A stretch of DNA of 21,832 bases from Scatosoma sp045537295 (GTDB taxonomy: Bacteria > Bacillota > Clostridia > Christensenellales > Borkfalkiaceae), in contig JAZSPG010000033.1 of assembly GCA_045537295.1 (NCBI GenBank), positions 1 through 21,832 of the forward strand, written 5' to 3'. This document shows, in pieces, positions 15,086 to 21,832 of the stretch. The position numbers and the translations under genes were made by a program. A model generated the notes under the pieces. The model did no database searches, was not told the origin of the DNA, and saw nothing but the letters and a program-made list of their open reading frames with translations. The number at the start of each line of letters is the position of its first letter. Position 1 is the first letter of the stretch.

Positions 15086-16168
15086 GTGAAACTCATACAT
15101 ACGGGAGATATTCATATCGGTTCGGCGTTGAAAAACCTACCGCCCGACAAAGCGACGCTGAGAAAAGCGGAAATTTTAGACGGTTTCCGCAGGCTTTGCG
15201 CGTACGCCAAAGAAAGCGGGGTATTCGCGGTGCTTATCGCGGGCGATTTATTCGACGGGAACGGCGTTTCGCGGGAAGTCAAACGCGAGGTATTTTCGAT
15301 ACTGTCTTCGGCGAACCCCGTTTGTTTCTTTTTCGTATCGGGCAACCACGACGACGCCTTCGAAAGCACCGAGGATTTACCTGAGAATTTATATTGCTTT
15401 GACAAAACGCACGGTTTTTACGGCTACGACCTGCCCGAAAATATCACGGTGACGGGCATAGATACCAAAAATTTATCCGCACAAGCCGTTTCCTCGCTCG
15501 CTCTACCGCAAGAACGGTTTAATATCCTGCTTATGCACGGCGACATTTACGGCGATACCGCCTCGCGCGAATATATCCCGCTTTCCGCCCTGCAAAATAA
15601 GGGGGTGGACTATTTGGCGCTTGGACATATCCATAAACCGACCGCCGAAAGCGCGCGATTAGACGCGCGCGGGAAATACCGTTATTGCGGTTGTTTGGAA
15701 GGCAGGGGCTTTGACGAAGTGGGAGCAAGGGGCTTTTTCCTGCTGTGCGTGGAGCAAAACCGTCTAACCGACGAAAAATTCCTAACGCTTTCGACGCGCC
15801 AAACGGTAGAGGTGCGGGTGGACGTTTCGGCGTGCAAAACCTATTACGATATCGAGAACACGGCGATACACGCCCTTTCGCAAATATCCGAAAAAAACCT
15901 CGTGAAACTCGTGCTTTGCGGGAGATACCAAGCGGGCTTAAAAAAGGATATATCCTTGCTTACCGCCCGTCTTTGTTCGCGGTGTTTTTTCGTCAAAATC
16001 GAGGACGAATCCAAACTTTTCTTTAATCCCAAGGACTTCGAAACGGATTTAACCGAACGCGGAGAATTTGTAAGAGAGGTAGGCAGGTACGAGATGAACG
16101 ACGATTTACGGGAAGAAATCTTAGCGGTGGGCTTGCAAGCGTTAAACGGGGAGGATATCGATTTATGA
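15086..16168 (+). CDS. SbcD/YhaO-like metallophosphoesterase, DNA repair exonuclease
   Basis: This 360-residue calcineurin-like phosphoesterase of the SbcD/Mre11/YhaO group is expected to be a Mn-dependent DNA nuclease. All metal-binding motifs are present in order: GDIH (D8, H10), GDLFD (D54), GNHD (N87, H88, D89), MHGD (H151) and GHIH (H181, H183). The C-terminal third (about 240-360) is a capping and partner-binding region without clear motifs. The start is GTG, supported by AAGGAG at 15073-15078 with a 7-base spacer and by the near-immediate catalytic motif. It overlaps the ATPase gene by ATGA, so the two are translationally coupled, as expected for a nuclease/ATPase complex. The YhaO subtype is preferred over SbcD because of the YhaN-like partner. 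Confidence 0.88.
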   Translation: MKLIHTGDIHIGSALKNLPPDKATLRKAEILDGFRRLCAYAKESGVFAVLIAGDLFDGNGVSREVKREVFSILSSANPVCFFFVSGNHDDAFESTEDLPENLYCFDKTHGFYGYDLPENITVTGIDTKNLSAQAVSSLALPQERFNILLMHGDIYGDTASREYIPLSALQNKGVDYLALGHIHKPTAESARLDARGKYRYCGCLEGRGFDEVGARGFFLLCVEQNRLTDEKFLTLSTRQTVEVRVDVSACKTYYDIENTAIHALSQISEKNLVKLVLCGRYQAGLKKDISLLTARLCSRCFFVKIEDESKLFFNPKDFETDLTERGEFVREVGRYEMNDDLREEILAVGLQALNGEDIDL

Positions 16169-18381
16169 AACTTCTTTCCTGTTATATTACGGGCTTTGGG
16201 AAATTTGAAAACCGCCCGTTCGAGTTCACGAACGGACTAAACTGCATATACGGTGAAAACGGCTGGGGCAAAACGACGCTTGCGGATTTTATCGCGAGTA
16301 TGCTATACGGAATCGACGGGGGGAGAAGTAAAAGCCTTTTGGTAAACGACAGAATACGCTACGCCCCCCTTTCAAACGCACGCTTCGGCGGAGCGCTCAC
16401 CTTTTCGTATGCGGGTAAAATTTACCGTGTAGAACGCTTTTTCGGCAAAACGCCCGCGACGGACAGCGTAAAAATTTACGACGAAAGCAATACGCCGAGC
16501 TACGCATTTGGCGACAAAGCCGAACGGCTGGGCGAAACGCTTTTTGGAATGGACAGGGACAGCTTTACGCGCTCGATATATTTATCGCAGGGCTTAGCGC
16601 AAATCGACGGATTGACGGGCGATATCAAAAACATTTTGACGACGATTTTAACTGTATCCAACACCGCAAACGGCGCGCAAACGGCGCTGGATAGATTAGA
16701 GAACGCCGAACGGGCGTTGCGGGCCAAACGCAAACCAGCCAAGGGCAAGTTAGACGAATTAGACGAAAAACTTAGCTATTTACAAACCAAACAGGCGGAA
16801 TGTGTCCGCGCCAAAGCGCAGGCGGACGAACTCGTGCTAAGAGCGAAACAAAGCGCAATTCGCGTGCAAAACTTAAAGTCGGAATTACAAAAAATTTCCG
16901 AACAGATAGAAGAGGCGACCCGTCGAAACGAACGCTTGGCAACGCGCGCTATGCACGGTGAACTCACCGCACAAAAAGAGGACGCGGAACGAAGATTGGC
17001 ATTCTTGCAAACCTTTTTCGGACAAGCCGACCCCAAAACGCTCAACCTCACGGGCGTAAAAACGGCGATGGACGAGTATTACGCGTTAAAGACGGAAATA
17101 GAAGAGCTGAAACGCTCCGCGGAGGAGTTTTCTACGCTTTTAGCCGAACGCGAGGGCTTAAAGACGCGGATAGCCGTCAACGAGCAAACGCTGGAAAACT
17201 ACGAACTGATGTCCGCGCAGGACGAAAAGCTCAAAAAAGAAAAACGCAAAAAAGGCAAAAACGACAAACGCACGAGAAAGCACGGCAACTTTTGGCTTAT
17301 CGTCAGCTTAATCGTCGCGCTCGTGGGCGCAACGCAGTTAGAAACGCGGGTGGGCTTAGGCGCTACTTTGCTTTTTGGTGGCGTTGTAGGTATACTCATT
17401 TCTGGTTGGGTTTTATTAAAAAACGCAGGCTTGGGCGGTGGCAGAGCCAAAGTGGATAAAGCCTTGCGCGAAACTTACGATAAACTGTTCGCCGAAACCA
17501 AAGAACTCAAAGCGGAATTAGACCGCCTTTTAGAAAAAGGCGAAACGGAAAACGAGCTTCGCGCAAAAATTGCGGAAAAACAAGCCCGCGTTACCGCTTT
17601 GGATAATGCGATAAAAGGCTTTTTCGCGCATTTTGCCTACGGTGAAATTTACGACTACCGTTCTGCGTACCAAACCTTGTTAGAACGCATTGACGAGTAT
17701 ACCCGCCAAGCGCAAATTTTGCAAAATTACCACGAAAAATTAAAGACCTACGCCCAAACGGACGCCCCGCAAGAAGACGAACTTTCGCACTTGGATATGG
17801 ACGAGCTTCGTCGCCTGCAAGCGCAAACGAACGCGGAGCTTCAAAACGCCACGGCGCAGACCGCTCGGCTGTACGCGGAGGCGGAGGGTTACGAAAAAAC
17901 GGCGTTAACCCTTTCCGACTTCGAGGCAGAAGAGGAGCGGTTAACGCAAGAAAAAACGCGATTAGAAAAACGCCTCGTCGCAATTCGTTCGGCAAAGGAA
18001 CTGTTAATGCGTGCGCGGTCGAATATGGCGTCGAGATACTTACAACCCGTCGAAAGAAAGACGCGCGAGTACGCGCAAATTATAGGTTTTTCCATAGGGG
18101 ATATCAAACTTTCCGCGGAGTGCAAACCGCTCGTTGAAGAAAAAGGCGCGACCTATCAAACCGACTATTACAGCGCAGGCTTAAAAGATTTATTATGGCT
18201 TTGCGTTCGGCTGGCGTTGGCGGAAACGCTCTTTCAAAAAGACCCCCCGCCCATGATTTTAGACGACCCGTTCGTCAACTTAGACGACGCCAGAACGTCG
18301 CGCGCGAAAGCGCTTATCAAAGCCCTGTCGTCCAAATACCAAATCTTGTATTTCACTTGCAAGACCGAGCGTGGCATATAA
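16165..18381 (+). CDS. YhaN-like SMC/Rad50-type ATPase with a central membrane hairpin
   Basis: This 738-residue partner of the nuclease is an ABC/SMC-like ATPase with split head domains. The N-terminal head has Walker A GENGWGKT at 30-37. Long coiled coils follow at about 170-365 and 450-640. The C-terminal head has the signature-like YSAGLKD near 670 and Walker B MILDDPF with D700 and D701, then NLDD. Between the coils, residues about 373-420 form two hydrophobic segments. There is no CxxC zinc hook anywhere in the protein, so a Rad50-type hook is absent and the coil apex may sit in the membrane. It is clearly shorter than B. subtilis YhaN (about 960 residues, from memory). The opening GFGKFENRPFEF matches the YhaN subgroup. 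A role in DNA double-strand break or end processing is inferred from the family. Confidence 0.85.
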   Translation: MKLLSCYITGFGKFENRPFEFTNGLNCIYGENGWGKTTLADFIASMLYGIDGGRSKSLLVNDRIRYAPLSNARFGGALTFSYAGKIYRVERFFGKTPATDSVKIYDESNTPSYAFGDKAERLGETLFGMDRDSFTRSIYLSQGLAQIDGLTGDIKNILTTILTVSNTANGAQTALDRLENAERALRAKRKPAKGKLDELDEKLSYLQTKQAECVRAKAQADELVLRAKQSAIRVQNLKSELQKISEQIEEATRRNERLATRAMHGELTAQKEDAERRLAFLQTFFGQADPKTLNLTGVKTAMDEYYALKTEIEELKRSAEEFSTLLAEREGLKTRIAVNEQTLENYELMSAQDEKLKKEKRKKGKNDKRTRKHGNFWLIVSLIVALVGATQLETRVGLGATLLFGGVVGILISGWVLLKNAGLGGGRAKVDKALRETYDKLFAETKELKAELDRLLEKGETENELRAKIAEKQARVTALDNAIKGFFAHFAYGEIYDYRSAYQTLLERIDEYTRQAQILQNYHEKLKTYAQTDAPQEDELSHLDMDELRRLQAQTNAELQNATAQTARLYAEAEGYEKTALTLSDFEAEEERLTQEKTRLEKRLVAIRSAKELLMRARSNMASRYLQPVERKTREYAQIIGFSIGDIKLSAECKPLVEEKGATYQTDYYSAGLKDLLWLCVRLALAETLFQKDPPPMILDDPFVNLDDARTSRAKALIKALSSKYQILYFTCKTERGI

Positions 18382-18405
18382 ACTAAGGCGTACAAAAAAA
18401 TGAAA

Positions 18406-18437
18406 TTTGCGTGAAAGGACGGATTTTTTCACGCAAA
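18406..18437. promoter_or_regulatory. perfect 11-bp inverted repeat just upstream of the ABC exporter promoter
   Basis: TTTGCGTGAAA (18406-18416) is repeated inverted as TTTCACGCAAA (18427-18437) around a 10-base centre. It ends three bases before the -35 box. No T-run follows the 3' arm, so it is a poor plus-strand terminator. It could be the operator of a drug- or ligand-responsive repressor, or a weak transcription end for the upstream ATPase gene, which has no other visible terminator. Confidence 0.5.
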
Positions 18438-18440
18438 CGG

Positions 18441-18469
18441 TTGACTTTATATTTTTGATAAAATATAAT
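18441..18469 (+). promoter_or_regulatory. promoter of the ABC exporter operon
   Basis: TTGACT (18441-18446), a 17-base spacer and TATAAT (18464-18469) match the consensus at 11 of 12 positions. Its location shows that the in-frame ATG at 18407 cannot be the main start of the following gene. Confidence 0.85.
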
Positions 18470-18505
18470 AAAACGGTTAAAAGAGAAAAAAGGAGAGAAA
18501 AAATA

Positions 18506-20305
18506 ATGGCAAGTATGGTAAAGCCGTTACTAAAAAGCGTGCGCGAGTATAAAAAACCCGCGCTGATAACCCCGCTTTTTATGCTGTTAGAGGCGTTTTG
18601 CGAATGCTTAATGCCTTTCTTTATGGCGCAAATGATAAGCGCGATAGATATCAAAGGTATCGAGGCGCAAGAGGCGTTAAACGAAATTTTCAAATACGGC
18701 GGTATCCTGCTCGGCTTGGCGGTTTTGTCAATGCTCAGCGGAGCGCTTGCCGGCAAATTCGCCGCGACGGCAAGTTGCGGTTTTGCGAAAAACTTACGGC
18801 ACGATTTATTTTACAAAGTGCAAAAATTCTCGTTCGGCAACGTGGATAAATTTTCCACCTCGTCGCTCGTCACCCGTTTAACGACGGACGTCACCAACGT
18901 CCAGCAATCCTTTCAAATGTGTTTGCGCATCGTGGTCCGCGTACCCTTACAGTTCTTGTTTGCAATCATAATGAGCTTTACCATCAACCCGCGCCTTGCT
19001 TGGATTTTCCTGACGATAGTACCGTTCTTAGCACTGATTATCATCTTGATAATGCGTTTCGTAATGCCGTTCTTCCGCCGTATCTTCAAAAAATACGATG
19101 CCTTGAACAATTCGGTACAAGAAAACGTAGGGGGGGTACGCGTGGTAAAATCCTTCGTCCGCGAAGACTACGAAACGCAAAAATTCGAAAAATCCGCCCG
19201 CGAGGTCCGCGACGACTTCACCAGAGCGGAAAAAGTGCTTGCGCTCAACAACCCTATGATGACTTTCTTCATCAACTTCGCGTCCATACTCATATCGGTA
19301 TTCTCGGCGTACGCGATTATCGATAAAACGCACTGGGCGTTTTTCGAGGGTTTTGGCAAAGGCGAGCTGTCCGCGCTCATTTCCTACGGTGTGCAAATGC
19401 TGTCCTGCCTTATGATGTTCTCTATGATATTCGTAATGCTGTCTATGTCCTTAGAATCCGCCCGCCGTATCAGCGAGGTATTAACCGAACAATCGGACAT
19501 CACCAGCGCGGAAAACGGGGTAACGGAGGTGAAAGACGGTTCTATCCAGTTCAAAGGCGTCAACTTCAAATATTCCAAAACCGCGAAAAACTATGCTTTA
19601 TCGGATATTAACCTCACGATAAACTCAGGCGAAACGGTGGGCATTTTAGGCGGAACGGGTTCGGCAAAAACGACGCTCATTCAACTCATACCCCGCCTGT
19701 ACGACGCAACGGACGGCGAAGTGGAGGTCGGCGGAGTTAACGTCAAAGACTACGACTTAGACGCGCTCAGAAAGGAAGTTTCTATTGTCCTGCAAAAGAA
19801 CGTCCTGTTCTCTGGCACGATAAAAGACAACTTACGCTGGGGCGACGAACACGCAACGGACGCGGAAATTGAACGCGTTTGCAAATTAGCCCAAGCCGAC
19901 GAATTTATCCGTTCTTTCCCCGACGGCTACGATACCTATATCGAACAGGGCGGAACGAACGTTTCGGGCGGGCAAAAACAACGCCTTTGTATCGCGCGCG
20001 CCCTGCTTCGCAAACCCAAAATTCTCATTTTAGACGATTCCACCTCGGCGGTAGACACCAAAACGGACGCACTCATTAGAAAAGCGTTCGCCGAAGAAAT
20101 TCCTGATACGACGAAAATTATTATCGCGCAACGCGTCAGCTCGGTTGAACACGCGGATAAAATTTTGATATTAGACGGCGGAAAAATTATCGCCTGCGGA
20201 AACCACGACCAGCTTATCAAAACGAGCGACATCTACCGCGAAATCTACGAGGCGCAAACCAAAGGCAAGAAGAATAACGATAACGAACAAGGGGGTGAGG
20301 CGTAA
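18506..20305 (+). CDS. heterodimeric ABC exporter, degenerate-site subunit (LmrC/TM287-like)
   Basis: This 599-residue half-transporter has six membrane helices (about 18-320) fused to one nucleotide-binding domain. With the next gene it should form a type IV exporter for drugs, lipids or peptides. NBD motifs are Walker A GGTGSAKT (382-389; Ala instead of the last Gly before K388), Q-loop Q430, signature VSGGQ at 486-490 and Walker B ending D510. D511 replaces the catalytic Glu, and Q542 replaces the switch His. The Asp/Gln pair marks the non-hydrolysing site of heterodimeric exporters such as TM287/288 and LmrCD. The start is ATG 18506 with AAGGAG at 18490-18495, downstream of the promoter; another ATG three codons on is possible. 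The stop codon overlaps the next start (TAATG). Confidence 0.9.
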   Translation: MASMVKPLLKSVREYKKPALITPLFMLLEAFCECLMPFFMAQMISAIDIKGIEAQEALNEIFKYGGILLGLAVLSMLSGALAGKFAATASCGFAKNLRHDLFYKVQKFSFGNVDKFSTSSLVTRLTTDVTNVQQSFQMCLRIVVRVPLQFLFAIIMSFTINPRLAWIFLTIVPFLALIIILIMRFVMPFFRRIFKKYDALNNSVQENVGGVRVVKSFVREDYETQKFEKSAREVRDDFTRAEKVLALNNPMMTFFINFASILISVFSAYAIIDKTHWAFFEGFGKGELSALISYGVQMLSCLMMFSMIFVMLSMSLESARRISEVLTEQSDITSAENGVTEVKDGSIQFKGVNFKYSKTAKNYALSDINLTINSGETVGILGGTGSAKTTLIQLIPRLYDATDGEVEVGGVNVKDYDLDALRKEVSIVLQKNVLFSGTIKDNLRWGDEHATDAEIERVCKLAQADEFIRSFPDGYDTYIEQGGTNVSGGQKQRLCIARALLRKPKILILDDSTSAVDTKTDALIRKAFAEEIPDTTKIIIAQRVSSVEHADKILILDGGKIIACGNHDQLIKTSDIYREIYEAQTKGKKNNDNEQGGEA

Positions 20306-21811
20306 TGTCCGAAACGAAAACTTACGAACAAAAACCCCGTCCAATCCGACCAATGCGCGGAGGCAGAGGTATGCCCGTACCCAAAGGCTCTATCAAAAAA
20401 GGCACGTTGGGCAGACTGTTAAAAACGGCGTTCAAGTACTACAAATGGCAACTTATCGTGGTGTTTATCTGTATCGCGTTAAGCTCGGTGGGTAGCTTGG
20501 TATCCTCGGTGTATATGCAACAGCTCGTCGACAGCGTTATCACACCCGCAATGGAAGAGGCGGGCTTTACCTCGCAGTTACAGCAACGCCTCGTTGGACT
20601 TATCGTAATGATGGTGGTGGTGTATGCCATCGTCGTCTTAGCGTCCTTTACCTACACGCGCTTGATGGCGACCGTAACGCAAGGAATGTTATACCACCTG
20701 CGTACCGAAATGTTCGCAAAAATGCAAACGCTTCCGATTAAATTTTTCGATACGCACGCGCACGGTGAAATTATGAGCGCGTATACCAACGACACGGACG
20801 CGACCCGTCAATTAATCGGTCAATCCCTGCCCACGCTGTTTAGCAGTTCGCTCACGCTTATAACGACGATAACGCTCATGCTCACTTACAGCTTTTGGCT
20901 TTCGCTCGTCGTGGGCGTGGGTACGCTGGCCATGACCTTCGTCGTCAAAAAAATCGGCGGAAACAGCGCGAAATATATGGTGGCGCAACAAACCTCGCTT
21001 GCCCAAGAAGAGGGGTTCGTCGAAGAAATGATGAAAGGACAAAAAGTCGTGAAAGTGTTCACGCACGAAGAAAAGGCGAAAGAGGAATTTAACGCGTATA
21101 ACGAACGCTTGTTTAAGGACAGTGAGAGAGCGCATATTTTCGGCAACATATTAGGACCAATCTTAGGCAATATCGGCAACTTAAACTACGTTTTACTTTC
21201 CATTATCGGCGGATTGCTGTTCGCCTTGGGCGTGACGAATTACGGATTTAGCAATATATTCACAGGCGGGGGCGCGCTTGGGATAGGTATTATCGTAGCG
21301 TTTTTGGGAATGTCGAGAAACTTCACGCAAATCGTCAACCAAATGTCCCAGCAAATTTCCATGATAGCGATGGGGTTAGCAGGCGCAAGCCGAGTGTTTA
21401 CGCTAATGGACGAACAGCCCGAACAAGACGCGGGCTACGTCACCCTCGTCAACGCCAAACAAAACGAAAAGGGCGAACTCGTTGAAACGGACGAGCGCAC
21501 GGGCGTTTGGGCTTGGAAACACTATCACAAAGCGGACGGCACGACGACTTATACCAAATTAGAAGGCGCGGTGGTAATGGATATGGTGGACTTTTCCTAC
21601 ACCCCTGAAAAACAGGTGCTTACGGATATTTCGCTGTACGCCAAACCTGGACAAAAAATCGCCTTTGTGGGCGCAACGGGCGCGGGCAAAACGACGATTA
21701 CCAACCTAATCAACCGCTTTTACGATATCGAGGACGGCAAAATCCGTTACGACGGTATCAATATTAACAAGATTAAAAAAGACGATTTGCGTCGCTCGCT
21801 CGGTATCGTTT
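20305..21811 (+). CDS. heterodimeric ABC exporter, second subunit (LmrD/TM288-like), 3' end missing
   Basis: This is the partner half-transporter of the preceding gene, coupled through a TAATG overlap, with GGGGGTGAGG before the start. About 500 residues are visible. They comprise a basic, proline-rich N-terminal tail (1-40), six membrane helices (about 48-360) and an unusual linker (about 375-418, with ERTGVWAWKH) seen in clostridial LmrD-like proteins. The NBD then begins with canonical Walker A GATGAGKT (456-463). The frame stops right after SLGIV, where the family continues into the Q-loop. That stop is formed by appended adapter sequence, so the real gene continues beyond the contig; the Q-loop, signature and Walker B are simply unsequenced. 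The final genomic base, T at 21811, would suit a Leu codon next, as the family expects. Confidence 0.9.
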
Positions 21812-21832
21812 AAGTCGGATCGTAGCCATGTC
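21812..21832 (+). other. MGI/BGI sequencing adapter left at the contig end
   Basis: The last 21 bases begin AAGTCGGATCGTAGCCATGT and match, from memory, the start of the MGI/DNBSEQ read-2 adapter. They break a conserved ABC ATPase domain exactly where homology should continue and create the TAA stop at 21811-21813. This is library sequence, not genome. Confidence 0.93.

Noticed and set aside
18407..18505. Longer N-terminus for the first ABC subunit
   Set aside because: The extra codons span the -35, -10 and ribosome binding site of the gene itself.
20305..21813. Natural truncation or pseudogene of the second ABC subunit
   Set aside because: The stop codon is created by adapter sequence at the contig end. 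The coding sequence is otherwise intact.
1..21832. CRISPR array, tRNA, rRNA, insertion sequence or prophage
   Set aside because: No regularly spaced direct repeats, cloverleaf arms, rRNA-like blocks, transposase or phage genes were seen on either strand.

Overview
This 21.8 kb window looks like part of a contig from an uncultured, low-to-moderate GC Gram-positive anaerobe, most likely a gut member of the Clostridia (Bacillota). The reasons are strong AGGAGG-type ribosome binding sites, near-consensus sigma-A promoters (TTGACA-17-TATAAT type), a rubrerythrin typical of anaerobes, DegV, YhaO/YhaN-like and YwaF-like families, and an LmrCD-type paired ABC exporter. The finer placement is a guess. 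Gene content is mostly housekeeping. I see no prophage, insertion sequence, CRISPR array, rRNA or tRNA.

Layout. (1) 1-2.4 kb: a DUF815 AAA+ ATPase and a threonine ammonia-lyase with a C-terminal ACT domain, 23 bp apart, ending at a bidirectional terminator. (2) 2.5-5.0 kb: a rubrerythrin on the minus strand, divergent from a cardiolipin synthase. (3) 5.0-6.8 kb: an overlapping pair of diverged YwaF/TMEM164-like multi-pass membrane proteins with their own promoter and a perfect 13-bp inverted repeat upstream. (4) 6.8-8.3 kb: uppP on the minus strand, divergent from a cold-shock gene. Six A-tracts spaced 10-11 bp apart lie between the two promoters. (5) 8.3-9.6 kb: a solitary galactokinase behind a perfect consensus promoter. 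(6) 9.6-12.3 kb: an intergenic patch of small repeats and hairpins, then glpK and a DegV-family lipid-binding protein in a probable operon closed by a 17-bp-stem terminator. (7) 12.4-15.0 kb: clpB. (8) 15.0-18.4 kb: an SbcD/YhaO-like nuclease overlapping a YhaN-like ATPase that has a membrane hairpin in its coiled coil. (9) 18.4 kb to the end: a heterodimeric ABC exporter whose second subunit is cut off by the contig end.

How the genes may work together. Several touch membrane lipid: cardiolipin synthase, two putative acyltransferase-like YwaF proteins, undecaprenyl-diphosphate phosphatase, glycerol kinase (supplies glycerol-3-phosphate) and DegV/FakB (carries fatty acid for acyl-phosphate synthesis). 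They sit in separate transcription units, so a lipid neighbourhood is a hypothesis only. The nuclease/ATPase pair and the ABC pair are clear two-gene complexes.

Important caveat: the last 21 bases match, from memory, the MGI/BGI sequencing adapter. The stop codon closing the last gene is therefore an artefact, and that gene is a partial, not naturally truncated, CDS. No intergenic stretch exceeds 300 bases; the longest (3147-3388, 7708-7980, 8197-8459) hold promoters, leaders, curved DNA and terminators.
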